A stretch of 64,000 bases of DNA from Rhizobium leguminosarum bv. trifolii WSM2297 (GTDB lineage Bacteria > Pseudomonadota > Alphaproteobacteria > Rhizobiales > Rhizobiaceae). How positions within the stretch are numbered: the stretch's first letter is position 1; every line of letters begins with the position of its first letter. The position numbers and the translations under genes were made by a program. The notes under the pieces were generated by a model. That model ran no database searches. It saw nothing but the letters and a program-made list of their open reading frames with translations, and was not told where the DNA came from. This document shows, in pieces, positions 34,708 through 43,611 of this stretch. The stretch spans positions 620,001 through 684,000 of the forward strand of contig NZ_JH719393.1 in assembly GCF_000271845.1 (NCBI RefSeq), read 5' to 3'.

Positions 34708-35853
34708 TCAACGTGCGAGCGTTGTTAGCCAATCGCCGATCGTTGTCCCAAAACGCCGCATGGAACGTGTTGCGGGGATGGCGGGGCGCTCAATTGCTAT
34801 GGTCTTTCTGACTTCACGCGGGCTGAGCCCGAATTCATGGCTGAACGCGCGCGTGAAATTGGCTGCAACGTCGAAGCCAGCGGCCTCGGCAATCTCCGAG
34901 ATCGGCCTGTTGTCGGTCGGCTTGGTAAGATCCGCATATGCCTGCAGCAATCGACGTTTGCGAATGTAGTTGAAGACGCCCCCGCTCGTTTCAAACAATT
35001 GGTAGAGCCGGGTTCGCGAGATGCCCAGCGCACGGCAGATGACATCAGGCGTCAGGCTGTCTGAATGAAGATTGAGGTGAATATAGCGATGCGCCCGCTC
35101 CATGAGCCCCATAGTGGTCTGTTCCTGACCGCGATCCAAACTTGCCGACGATGCAGCGCATGCAACGACCATATCGCTGATCGTCCGTATGATCCGCGGC
35201 GCCTCCTCCACCGTCAAATTGCCCAGGTTCGCTTCCAGGCCGTCGATATAGCTGACGAGCAATTCGGCGAGGCTGCCTGAGAGGGCGATGTTGTGGGCGT
35301 TTTGCAGAAGACCCGCATCACGGGTCAACAGTTCATAGGGCAGGAAGACGAGCACCGCGGCTGAATCGGTCATCCGCCCACGGTACGGAGAACCTAGAGA
35401 CCTGAAAAATATCTCCCCCGGGCCGGTCTCCGTTACATGGCGATTGGCCTCGGTCCAGGCCCGGCCGCTGCGAAATACGCCAACGTTCCAGTGATCGATT
35501 GGGCTCGATCGCAGCATGGCCTGATCGCGGATATAGCTGCATGCCTGCGCGCGCTGCTGGACGATGAGGATATCGCCGAGATGCCAGCCGGTCTGTTCTG
35601 CGAGAAAACCGTCGTCCTCTGATTGTCCGTCCGGCAGATGGACATCCATAAGCGGCGCCATGTGTGATCGCCAGGACTGGAATTGTTCTTTCGGCGGCAG
35701 GTCTCGCGTCGAAAATCGCAAGGGCACCAATGCAGGCGGAACGTCCACCCGGTGTTCTTTCTGCGTGGACGGTTCGCGCGGCCAGCGCCGCCGCTCCAGG
35801 TGGGCCGGCCATTCCCGTCCAGCAGCGGGGTCATCTCCAGACTCCGTAACCAT
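34708..35853 (-). CDS. AraC family transcriptional regulator
   Basis: This 381-residue regulator has an N-terminal AraC-binding-like sensor (cupin-type, about 30-220) and a C-terminal double HTH (about 270-370, PDVICRALGISRTRLYQLFE and ISEIAEAAGFDVAANFTRAF). I choose the ATG at 35853 because GGGGGA lies 6 bases upstream; the reading to 35943 adds 30 residues of unlikely composition. It is isolated: no enzyme gene lies immediately on either side, so its targets are unknown. The sensor half resembles the NdhR/FeaR-type regulators of amine or aromatic metabolism. Confidence 0.88.
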   Translation of the reverse strand: MVTESGDDPAAGREWPAHLERRRWPREPSTQKEHRVDVPPALVPLRFSTRDLPPKEQFQSWRSHMAPLMDVHLPDGQSEDDGFLAEQTGWHLGDILIVQQRAQACSYIRDQAMLRSSPIDHWNVGVFRSGRAWTEANRHVTETGPGEIFFRSLGSPYRGRMTDSAAVLVFLPYELLTRDAGLLQNAHNIALSGSLAELLVSYIDGLEANLGNLTVEEAPRIIRTISDMVVACAASSASLDRGQEQTTMGLMERAHRYIHLNLHSDSLTPDVICRALGISRTRLYQLFETSGGVFNYIRKRRLLQAYADLTKPTDNRPISEIAEAAGFDVAANFTRAFSHEFGLSPREVRKTIAIERPAIPATRSMRRFGTTIGDWLTTLAR

Positions 35854-36462
35854 CCAATTCCCCCAGCGCATAAGCCGATCCGGGCTGTTGACAGCAAAAA
35901 ACCGACTTCGCGGCTGAAACGTCCGCGAGCCATCCGATAACACCGAATCGACTGAAGCCTTACGTGCATAAGTTACTTATCATATTCCATTACGAGCAGA
36001 AATGGACGGACCGATAATTTTCGGGATGCGGCGATAACGACAATAGCGTCCTGTTCCTGTATCTAAATGAGCACGGGTTAGTTCCCCGAAGGACGTTCGG
36101 AAAGCCCAAATACTCACTTGCCAGTGCCAGGCAGTTTCAAAGCACTCTCAACGTGAAACGACAATAATCACAACAAAATATGCAAGCAGAGGAGGATAGG
36201 TCGTGAACTATCGGAGCAATATTCGTGCGCGCTTTGTGCGAGCGTCGGCTTACGACAGGAATTCGGCGGGTTTCCTCTGCTCAACTTCATGCGAGACGCT
36301 CCTGAGGCCGGACATCGGCAAATAAGGACGCGAAGGGGTTGCGCGCAGGCTAAGGCCGCCTGTGTCGATGCGTAATAAGGCCGAGGCTTGCACGCAACCC
36401 TTACCATATCCACCCATTGGCGAATTGACGCTGCCCATTGCTATGGCAGAACGGAGGCTACG
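35854..36462. other. Gap without a confident gene
   Basis: 609 bases between the AraC gene and the 66-residue gene. A 40-codon GTG frame at 36203-36325 follows GAGGAGG but has no recognisable similarity. The A+T-rich stretch 35960-36030 could hold the AraC promoter. Confidence 0.4.
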
Positions 36463-36663
36463 ATGACCACCGCATGTGATGAGAAACATAACGAATTGAA
36501 GCCGATTTCGATCTGCAGACGAGAGGTCGAAGTCGCGATGGTGGAAATGCTCGTCAGTTTGCAGAAACGTGGATGGACGGCTGCGGAACTGGCATTGGAG
36601 CTCGCAGATGCCTCCGAAGATCTCGTCATGCTGATCGCGACCAAAAGGCTTCGACCGCATTAG
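36463..36663 (+). CDS. Small hypothetical protein, 66 residues
   Basis: ATG 36463 follows ACGGAGG by 5 bases. The protein is helical and soluble: EVEVAMVEMLVSLQKRGW, then TAAELALELADASEDLVM. It looks like one of the small conserved rhizobial proteins of unknown function. The TAG stop is formed by the first bases of the RIME repeat at 36661, so the repeat may have trimmed or fixed the C-terminus. Confidence 0.65.
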   Translation: MTTACDEKHNELKPISICRREVEVAMVEMLVSLQKRGWTAAELALELADASEDLVMLIATKRLRPH

Positions 36664-36763
36664 AGCAATTCCAGGAAAAGTGCGAAGCGGTTTTCCGTCC
36701 GGGATTGCGAAAAAACAAAGTTAGAGCGGTTCGGCGCTTCCGTGAAAACCTGAACCGCTCTAG
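36661..36763 (+). repeat. RIME-type intergenic mosaic repeat, copy 1
   Basis: About 103 bases beginning TAGAGCAATTCCAGGAAAAG and ending CTGAACCGCTCTAG, with internal inverted arms (GAAGCGGTTTTCC and the AGAGCGGTTC/GAACCGCTCT pair). It is the Rhizobium-specific palindromic element class. A second copy in the opposite orientation lies at 58408-58511 and shares most positions. Confidence 0.85.
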
Positions 36764-37078
36764 AAAAAAGATCGCGTGGAATTATGCCATTTCTGACTGA
36801 ATGAGATGGCAGCACTGTCGGGCGCGGCGCAGTGATTTCCCACGCCATCATCACCCCCATCACCCATCACCCATCACCTCAGGCGCCGCGCCGGAGATGG
36901 CTTGACCATATTCCCTGCGCCGCATCGATACGATGCCAAGCCTCCCGTCCGCGGCGGTTCCTCCACATCCGAACTTTGTTTCTGCCTCAGCTTTACGACC
37001 ATCACTTGTCTACTAATTTTCGATGCGCTAAATTACCAGAATGAGTTGCATCCGTTTGTGCCGGCTCGATAGGGACGG
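36764..37078. other. Gap with a short CATCACC tandem
   Basis: 315 bases ahead of the polysaccharide genes. Around 36855-36877 the 7-base unit CATCACC recurs about three times. No gene or clear promoter was recognised. Confidence 0.5.
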
Positions 37079-38344
37079 ATGGCTGCAGAAGCGATATCGT
37101 CGGATGCCAACATGATCTGGAACCACCGCATCACGCGCATCGTTGTCGGCTTGCTGCTGCTGGCACTCGTGACTGTCATCTCATTGCCGACGATCACCGG
37201 CTTTACGAGCCTTGATGGCACGGTCAATGCGCGGTTTGCCGTCGTTAATGCGCCGATTGACGGCACGATTGCGGAAGACCCCCTCAAGGTCGGCAGCCCG
37301 GTCAAAGCGGGACAATCGCTGGCTCAAATCAGAAATACCCGCGTCAACCACGCAATCCTCGCTTCGCTCGAGGCGGATCGCAATACGGCGCTCGACCGCG
37401 TCGCGGCGCTGAAAAAAGAACGGGAGGAGCTCTCCACGCTTCGCGAGGAATTGTCTGCCAGATTGGAAGTCTACAGGCAGACCACCATTGCCAATCTCGA
37501 AAGCGAAGTCGAAATCCTGCGGAAAAAAGTCGAAGTGTCGCAAGCGCAGGATCTGGTCGCCCAGGTCGACCTGAGCCGCCGGATGCAGCTCGAGTCAAAA
37601 GGCATTCTGACGCAGAAGCTGGTTGAGGCCGCGCGTGCTGCCGGCGCTGCGACCGGCGGCGAGGTCGAAATCAGCAATCTGACTGTCGATCAATTGCAAC
37701 AAAGGCTCAATGCGGTCCGCCAGGGTATCTTTGTTTTCGGCGACGGACAGAATGACGTGCCTTATTCGCGACAGCGTGAAGACGAGGTGGTCGTTCGCAT
37801 CAATGACTTGAACTCGCGCATCGCGGAAAACGAGACACGAGCGACCGAAGTTCAAAAGCAGCTGGTCAAAGAGGCAGGCCGCGTCAGCAGCCTTGAATCC
37901 GCAACTGCAATGGCGCCGTTCGACGGCGTTGTTTGGACCAGGAGTATCGTCAACGGTTCCAACGTCGTGCTGAACGACGAACTGATGCGCCTTCTCGACT
38001 GTCGAGAGCTGTTCGTGGATATCCTGGTCCCTGAGGTCAACTATGACGAGATTTATCCAGGACTCGTCGCTCAGGTGCGCTTGTTCGGCCGCAGCGATGT
38101 CTTCCAAGGTACGGTCGTGGCCGTCAGAGGCAGTTCGGCTTCGGTCGAGGCCGATTCCTTTGCCGCCAGTTTGCCGCCGTCGACACAACGCAATGCCCGC
38201 ATTCGGGTTCGCCTCGATCCATCCTTCATGAACGACGACTTTGCGAACTCCTGCCAGGTCGGACGTACAGTGCAGGTACGGTTTTCCAAACACGGCATCA
38301 ACGTATCCAACTGGGTCAAAAGCCTGTGGTTCAGTATCTTGTAG
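37079..38344 (+). CDS. HlyD-like membrane fusion protein of a beta-glucan synthase locus (BgsB-like)
   Basis: This 421-residue membrane-anchored adaptor has a short cytoplasmic N-terminus, one membrane segment at about 19-38 (VVGLLLLALVTVISLPTI) and a biotinyl-lipoyl-like half (VNAPIDGTIAEDPLKVGSPV, AGQSLAQI). A coiled coil of about 100 residues (95-180) follows, then a return beta-barrel near 300-400. This is the periplasmic adaptor layout. Its stop lies 19 bases inside the glycosyltransferase gene. The two-gene order matches S. meliloti bgsBA for mixed-linkage beta-glucan; curdlan-type loci also have adaptor-like partners. Confidence 0.83.
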   Translation: MAAEAISSDANMIWNHRITRIVVGLLLLALVTVISLPTITGFTSLDGTVNARFAVVNAPIDGTIAEDPLKVGSPVKAGQSLAQIRNTRVNHAILASLEADRNTALDRVAALKKEREELSTLREELSARLEVYRQTTIANLESEVEILRKKVEVSQAQDLVAQVDLSRRMQLESKGILTQKLVEAARAAGAATGGEVEISNLTVDQLQQRLNAVRQGIFVFGDGQNDVPYSRQREDEVVVRINDLNSRIAENETRATEVQKQLVKEAGRVSSLESATAMAPFDGVVWTRSIVNGSNVVLNDELMRLLDCRELFVDILVPEVNYDEIYPGLVAQVRLFGRSDVFQGTVVAVRGSSASVEADSFAASLPPSTQRNARIRVRLDPSFMNDDFANSCQVGRTVQVRFSKHGINVSNWVKSLWFSIL

Positions 38345-40320
38345 CGCTGGTTCCGACCTTTGTCGTTTTGGCCTTCTTCTTCCTGGGGCCGTTCAATTGG
38401 TCGCGCCTTCACACCTGGACACGGGCGGTGACCTGCGCGTTTGTCGCAGCAGTCGCACTGCGATACATGTTCTGGCGTTTGACCGAGACAGTGCTTCCCT
38501 ATCCCGACGGCGGTGCGAGTTTCTACTGGGTCTGGATCCTCTTCATCGTCGAGATTCTGGCGTGCGTCGAAGTCATCCTTTTTCTGGTATTGATGAGCCG
38601 CTACGTCGACCGCAGCGCAGAAGCGGACAGGCTGGCGCGCGTTTTCTTTGCGCGGGAGCAGCGTGAGCTGCCGACTGTCGATGTTTTCATTCCCACCTAT
38701 AATGAGCCGCTCGACGTGCTCGAGCGAACCATCATCGGCGCCCGCGCGCTGGATTATCCTGCCGACAAATTGAATGTGTATGTGCTTGACGATCAACGCC
38801 GAGATTGGCTGAAGGCCTATTGCGAGGAAAAGAACGTCATCCACGTCACGCGCGGCGACAACAGCCATGCCAAAGCAGGCAATATGAACAATGGGCTGAA
38901 AGTCAGCTCGGGCGAGTTTATTGCGATCTTCGACGCCGATTTTGTTCCCTATCGACATTTCCTTCGCCGGACGCTGCCCTTCTTTGGCGATGACAGCATC
39001 GGCATCGTCCAGACGCCTCAACATTTCTTCAATGTCGATCCGGTGCAATCAAACCTTGGCCTGGAGAATATCTGGCCGGACGAGCAGCGCTTGTTCTTCG
39101 ACGAGATCGCGCCCAGCCGGGATGCCTGGGACGTCAGTTTCTGCTGCGGGTCATGCTCGATTGCCCGCCGCAAGGCCGTCGACGCGATCGGCGGGTTTCC
39201 GACGGAGTCGATCACAGAAGACCTGCTGACAACTCTTTCGATGCTCAACAAAGGCTACAAGACGCGCTATCTGAACGAGCGGCTATCGATGGGACTGGCC
39301 GCCGAAAACCTGACCGGATATTTTGTGCAGCGTGAACGGTGGTGTCAGGGGGGTATTCAAACCCTTTACCTGTATAATGGCCCGCTGCGCGGCCCGGGAT
39401 TGACGCTCTTTCAACGGATCATGTTCCTGCCGGCATCATGGCTGGTGCAGTACCTGGTCCGCTTCACGATATTGCTCGTCCCCATCGTCTATCTTTGGTT
39501 CGGCCTGCTCCCGCTCTATTTCACTGATATAGCCGATTATGTCTCTCATCAGGTGCCGTTGCTGGCGGCGTATTTTCTACTGATGCTGTGGATCACGCCG
39601 ACCCGCTATTTGCCTGTGATTTCCAGCGCCGTCGGGACCTTTGCGACATTCCGCATGTTGCCGACCGTGGTCTCCAGCCTGGTGAGGCCATTCGGCAAGG
39701 CGTTCAGGGTGACGCCAAAGGGCAGCGGCAATGAGTCGAACCAGTTCGACCGCTACAGCTTTACCTGGATCGCAAGCGTAGTCACGATCACCGTCCTTGG
39801 TCTGCTGGTCAACGTCGTACCGGAAACGTCGCATGTACAAGGCCAGTTTTCGCCGGTCGCGGCCTGGTGGTCAGGTATCAATATCGTCGTCCTGCTCATC
39901 GCGTCGCTCATCTGCTTTGAGAAACCCCGGCGCCTGTTTCATGCGTTCAAGCTCGATGAGCCCGCCGTCGTCGACGATGTCTCCGGCCAAATCGTCAGCC
40001 TGGCACTGGACAAGGCCGTCGTTGCAGTCCCCACCATGGCCCGATTTCAATCCAAATCGGTCATGCTGAAACTCCCCGGCTTCGCCCCGTTCAAAGCGGA
40101 GCTCGGACAGGTCACTCAGCGAGGAAGGAGCGTAAGTCGCAGCGGCGACAAGCAAGCCTATTACCTGCATCTGTATTTCGAACTCAGCGGCGCTGCTCGC
40201 GACAGCATGATTGTCAAACTCTACACCGGTCAATATTCGCGGGATATTCGCGACATCGACAAGGTTGCCGTCTCTCTTAATCTGTTGTTGCGGTCATTCG
40301 GGCGAACGCGCACCTTGTAG
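38326..40320 (+). CDS. GT2 processive beta-glucan synthase (BgsA/CrdS-like)
   Basis: This 664-residue inner-membrane glycosyltransferase is related to cellulose and curdlan synthases. Two N-terminal membrane helices precede the GT2 core with DVFIPTYNEPLDVLERT, DDQRRDW, DAD (FDADFVPYRHF), TED (ESITEDLL) and QRERWCQGG (Q-x-x-R-W). Several membrane helices and a soluble C-terminal domain of about 100 residues follow. No PilZ RxxxR/DxSxxG signature was seen, as in BgsA, which binds c-di-GMP by its own C-terminus. The GTG start at 38326 overlaps the adaptor gene by 19 bases. The product is probably a mixed-linkage or beta-1,3-glucan; cellulose is less likely. Confidence 0.85.
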   Translation: MVQYLVALVPTFVVLAFFFLGPFNWSRLHTWTRAVTCAFVAAVALRYMFWRLTETVLPYPDGGASFYWVWILFIVEILACVEVILFLVLMSRYVDRSAEADRLARVFFAREQRELPTVDVFIPTYNEPLDVLERTIIGARALDYPADKLNVYVLDDQRRDWLKAYCEEKNVIHVTRGDNSHAKAGNMNNGLKVSSGEFIAIFDADFVPYRHFLRRTLPFFGDDSIGIVQTPQHFFNVDPVQSNLGLENIWPDEQRLFFDEIAPSRDAWDVSFCCGSCSIARRKAVDAIGGFPTESITEDLLTTLSMLNKGYKTRYLNERLSMGLAAENLTGYFVQRERWCQGGIQTLYLYNGPLRGPGLTLFQRIMFLPASWLVQYLVRFTILLVPIVYLWFGLLPLYFTDIADYVSHQVPLLAAYFLLMLWITPTRYLPVISSAVGTFATFRMLPTVVSSLVRPFGKAFRVTPKGSGNESNQFDRYSFTWIASVVTITVLGLLVNVVPETSHVQGQFSPVAAWWSGINIVVLLIASLICFEKPRRLFHAFKLDEPAVVDDVSGQIVSLALDKAVVAVPTMARFQSKSVMLKLPGFAPFKAELGQVTQRGRSVSRSGDKQAYYLHLYFELSGAARDSMIVKLYTGQYSRDIRDIDKVAVSLNLLLRSFGRTRTL

Positions 40321-40563
40321 CCCGGCTCACGCGAGAGTTCGTCGCGTCTTTGACAAAGTTGACCTCGCTTGATCGCCTTGAAGGGATCCGAACCCGCGGC
40401 CCGTTGTTGCGAAAGCCTTGTGCTCGCAAAAGCGCCGACAGGAAATATTGCGGTACAAATTTTGGCTGAGCACAAATCGACGAATGTCGGAAACTCTCGA
40501 TCCCGATGCGTGGCCAGTTCCATTGATCCATTTCCCAACTCTGGGAACTGTGCCTCAAGTGAA

Positions 40564-41160
40564 TCAATTGCGGCTGGCGGCGATCAGGGCGTGAGCGGCA
40601 TCGCGGAGCAAACCCGTTGCTTCGCCGGGTTCGAAGACCTGCATGCTGACAAAGGCGCCGTTGATCAGCACCGCGAGTTGGCCGGCAAGCCGGTCGGGCG
40701 CTGCAACCGCCAGTCTCCCGGCGATGATCTGCAGACGCCGCCGCATTTCGCGCATGTGGGCTTCGGCGACTTTGCGGGCGGGGTGACCGGCTTCGGGAAA
40801 CTCGGCAGCCGTGTTGATCTGCGGGCAGCCACGGTAATTATCCCGCCCGACCCGCTCGCCGATCCACTCGAAATGGGCGTCGAGTTCGGCCCCGGCGTCG
40901 TCCGCGTGCTGTTCGGTTACCTGGTCCCAGGTGCTCCAGAAGTCCAGGTCCTCGCGCTTCAGGAAGGCCGCGATCAAATCGTCCTTTGTGCCGAAATGCC
41001 GGTAAAGGCTGGTTTTGGCGACGCCGGATTTTTCAACCACCAGATCGACGCCGACGGCACGCACGCCGCGCCGGTAGAAGAGCTCCGACGCCGTCTCGAG
41101 AATTCTGTCCCGCACCTCGTTCACGGCCGGCGCGGGTGCGTTCGCTGTGCTTTTCGTCAT
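40564..41160 (-). CDS. TetR family transcriptional regulator
   Basis: This 198-residue repressor has HTH ETASELFYRRGVRAVGVDLV then SGVAKTSLYRHFGTKDDL (about 21-62), and a helical ligand domain. It is divergent from the saccharopine-dehydrogenase-like gene; the 103-base interval carries two copies of its probable operator around TACAGAC/GTCTGTA. The single upstream partner suggests a local repressor. The ligand pocket residues give no clue to the inducer. Confidence 0.92.
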   Translation of the reverse strand: MTKSTANAPAPAVNEVRDRILETASELFYRRGVRAVGVDLVVEKSGVAKTSLYRHFGTKDDLIAAFLKREDLDFWSTWDQVTEQHADDAGAELDAHFEWIGERVGRDNYRGCPQINTAAEFPEAGHPARKVAEAHMREMRRRLQIIAGRLAVAAPDRLAGQLAVLINGAFVSMQVFEPGEATGLLRDAAHALIAASRN

Positions 41161-41199
41161 TTGTGTATCTCCAATTCAGTCATCCTAGCAGAAAGTTGG

Positions 41200-41228
41200 T
41201 TGACACGCTACAGACCTGTATGTTTTAT
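41200..41228 (+). promoter_or_regulatory. Promoter of the 41264 gene
   Basis: -35 TTGACA at 41200-41205 and -10-like TTTTAT at 41223-41228, with 17 bases between. The first TetR operator lies in the spacer, so binding would block the polymerase. Confidence 0.6.
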
Positions 41229-41248
41229 TGAGTACAGACAGGTCTGTA
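41209..41248. promoter_or_regulatory. Paired TetR operators
   Basis: TACAGACCTGTAT at 41209-41221 and TACAGACAGGTCTGTA at 41233-41248. The second has perfect 7-base arms around AG. Both lie between the divergent TetR gene and its neighbour, so they should serve autorepression and repression of the 41264 gene. Confidence 0.75.
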
Positions 41249-41263
41249 TCGATGGAGAGAGCA

Positions 41264-42337
41264 ATGACCACCACCCAACAAGCCGACACTATCAGAACAC
41301 CACCCGCGTCCGTGGCGGTGCTTGGCGTGAATGGCCATACCGGCCGTTTTGTCGTCGCTGAACTGTTGCGGCGCGGGCTGAAGCCGATTGCGATCGGACG
41401 GAGTGCCGAACGTTTGGCGGAGGCGGGCTTTGCGGAACGCGGCGTCGAATGCCGGGAAGCAGCGATAGAGGATGACGCGGCGCTGGACCGGGCACTCACT
41501 GGTGCGGCAGCGGTCATCAACTGCGCCGGCCCGTTCATGGACACGGCCGACGCGGTCGTGCGTGCGGCGTTGCGGGCCGGCATCCATTATCTCGACGTAA
41601 CGGCCGAACAGCCAAGCGTACAGGCGACGTTCGAGCGGCACGAGGCTGCGGCTCGGAAAGCCGGCGTAGCCGTCATCCCGGCCATGGGATTTTACGGCGG
41701 ACTGGCCGACCTGCTGGTGGCTGCCCTGATGGACGAATGGCAACACGCCGACACTGTCGAAATCCGAATTGCGCTCGACAGTTGGCTGCCCACGAAAGGC
41801 ACGCGCGTGACCGGGGAAAAGAACACCGCAAAGCGCCTGGCGGTCAGCGGCGGCCAGCTTGGGCCCGTGCACCAGCCGCCGGCCGAGAAAGTTTCCGTTT
41901 TGCCGGCCCCGTTCGGCCGGCAGACATTCGTCGAGCTCCCATTTTCAGAAGTGCCGCTGATCGCCCGCCATGTCAGGACCAAGGAGCTGCACAGCTTTCT
42001 CAGCGCGATAGCCCTACGGGATGTTCGGGATCCATCGACGCCCCCGCCCCAAGCCATCGATGAAACCGGACGTTCGGCGCAGCGCTTCGCCGTTGAGGTG
42101 ATCGTCACGCAAGGCAACCTGCGCCGCCGGAGTCTCGCCCAGGGGCAGGACATCTATGCCGTTACCGCGCCGATCATTTGCGAAGCGGTCCAGCGTATCC
42201 TGTCCGGTGACATCCGCGATACCGGGGCAAAGCCACCGGCTGCCATCTTCCATGCCGCGAGTTTCCTGGACGCGCTCGGCCCCAATCTGTCGATCGAGAC
42301 ATCGGAAACCCCGGATTTTCAGAAGGTCCATCCATAA
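41264..42337 (+). CDS. Saccharopine dehydrogenase-like NAD(P)-binding protein
   Basis: This 357-residue Rossmann protein of the Sacchrp_dh_NADP family has SVAVLGVNGHTGRFVVAELL then GLKPIAIGRS at the N-terminus, CAGPFMDTAD, and HYLDVTAEQPS as the family's typical third block. Such proteins act as trans-acting enoyl reductases or oxidoreductases rather than in lysine breakdown. The start at 41264 follows GGAGAG. It is a single gene under the adjacent TetR repressor, with a long hairpin downstream. Confidence 0.85.
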   Translation: MTTTQQADTIRTPPASVAVLGVNGHTGRFVVAELLRRGLKPIAIGRSAERLAEAGFAERGVECREAAIEDDAALDRALTGAAAVINCAGPFMDTADAVVRAALRAGIHYLDVTAEQPSVQATFERHEAAARKAGVAVIPAMGFYGGLADLLVAALMDEWQHADTVEIRIALDSWLPTKGTRVTGEKNTAKRLAVSGGQLGPVHQPPAEKVSVLPAPFGRQTFVELPFSEVPLIARHVRTKELHSFLSAIALRDVRDPSTPPPQAIDETGRSAQRFAVEVIVTQGNLRRRSLAQGQDIYAVTAPIICEAVQRILSGDIRDTGAKPPAAIFHAASFLDALGPNLSIETSETPDFQKVHP

Positions 42338-42444
42338 ATGGCGTGAGGGACCTCAAGTCTCCAGCGTAATTTGAGAGCCTGTTGCTGCACAACTCCCCGC
42401 GAAACCACCCACTTTAATCGTCCAGAACAATCTGTGTGGAAGAC

Positions 42445-42478
42445 GTCCCTCGCAAAAGTCGGGCATTTTGCGAGGGAC
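42445..42478. terminator. Long perfect hairpin between convergent genes
   Basis: GTCCCTCGCAAAA pairs over 13 bases with TTTTGCGAGGGAC across an 8-base loop. It lies between the stops of the 41264 gene and the minus-strand ATPase gene. A T-run is inside the stem, not after it, so bidirectional termination is plausible but unproven. Confidence 0.55.
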
Positions 42479-42547
42479 CTCTGCGACACTCACAATCGGC
42501 ACGCCACTCAAGGCGATCATAGGGCATCGATTCATAGGGCATCGATC

Positions 42548-43591
42548 TTAATTTAGGCGGTTGCCGCCTGTTCCAAACAAATGCACCTTCGACAGGTCAG
42601 GGGCGATCGAGATTTGTTGTCCCGGTTCCAATTCGACCCGTTCCCGCAGAAGCAGGCTGATATCAGCGTTCCCGAGCCTGGCGTTGATGTGGGTTTCCGA
42701 TCCGGTCGGCTCGACAACGACGATGGTAGCCGGCACGCCGTCCTCGCGGATCACCATATGCTCGGGGCGGATGCCATAGGTGACGGCGTCCGCCTTTTGC
42801 TGACCGGGCGGCAGAGGCAGGTTGGTTCCGTCCAAAACGAAGCTGCCGCCGCTGACCTTGCCTTCGAACAGGTTCATGGCGGGCGAGCCGATGAAAGAGG
42901 CGACGAAGGTGTTTGCCGGCCGGTCGAAGAGCTCGAGCGGCTTGCCGATCTGCTCGACGCGGCCGCTGCGCATCACGACGATTTTGTCGGCCATGGTCAT
43001 GGCTTCGATCTGATCATGGGTGACATAGACGGTGGTGGTCTTCAGCCGCTGATGAAGCTCCTTGATTTCCGCCCGCATCGTTACACGCAGCTTGGCGTCG
43101 AGATTCGAGAGCGGCTCGTCGAAGAGAAAGACCTGCGGGTGACGGACGATTGCGCGGCCCATGGCGACGCGCTGGCGCTGGCCGCCCGACAGCTGTTTGG
43201 GCAATCTGTCGAGGAGAGGTCCGAGCGCCAGGATGTCGGCCGCCTCCCTCACCTGCTTTTCGATCGTCGACTTGTTCCGCCCCTGGAGCTTCAGAGCGAA
43301 GCCCATATTCTCCGCAACGGTCATGTGCGGATAGAGCGCGTAGCTCTGGAAGACCATGGCGATATCCCGCTCCTCCGGCGCCACGTCGTTCATGACCCGG
43401 CCGCCAATGCGGATTTCGCCGTCGCTGATCTCCTCCAGCCCTGCGAGCATTCTGAGCAGCGTAGACTTGCCGCAGCCCGAGGGGCCGACGAGCGTGACGA
43501 ATTCGCCGTCCTCGATATCGACGGAGACGCCGTGGATCACCGGAACGGCACCATAATGCTTGCGGGCTTTGTCTATCGTCACCGATGCCAT
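42548..43591 (-). CDS. ABC transporter ATP-binding protein (MalK/UgpC type)
   Basis: This 347-residue ATPase has Walker A GPSGCGKST (36-44), signature LSGGQRQRVAMGRAI, Walker B VFLFDEPLSNLDAKLR and a C-terminal TOBE/OB regulatory domain (about 240-347). It serves the carbohydrate importer encoded just upstream on the same strand (permeases at 45326 and 46212, binding protein at 47243). The GH32 gene lies between, ending 20 bases before this start. It is the last gene of the LacI-controlled operon. Confidence 0.93.
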   Translation of the reverse strand: MASVTIDKARKHYGAVPVIHGVSVDIEDGEFVTLVGPSGCGKSTLLRMLAGLEEISDGEIRIGGRVMNDVAPEERDIAMVFQSYALYPHMTVAENMGFALKLQGRNKSTIEKQVREAADILALGPLLDRLPKQLSGGQRQRVAMGRAIVRHPQVFLFDEPLSNLDAKLRVTMRAEIKELHQRLKTTTVYVTHDQIEAMTMADKIVVMRSGRVEQIGKPLELFDRPANTFVASFIGSPAMNLFEGKVSGGSFVLDGTNLPLPPGQQKADAVTYGIRPEHMVIREDGVPATIVVVEPTGSETHINARLGNADISLLLRERVELEPGQQISIAPDLSKVHLFGTGGNRLN

Positions 43592-43611
43592 GTCGTTTCA
43601 TCCTCCAGAAA

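Noticed and set aside
36203..36325. 40-codon GTG frame with GAGGAGG
   Set aside because: Good ribosome site but Cys-rich, unlike-gene composition and no similarity; too weak to list as a gene.
36855..36880. Possible CRISPR-like tandem (CATCACC units)
   Set aside because: Units are 7 bases with no spacers and no cas genes; simple tandem repeat.
40375..40415. Second tRNA-like stretch (GGGTTCGGATCCC on the minus strand)
   Set aside because: Only three stem pairs form and there is no acceptor stem or CCA; at most an old attachment relic.
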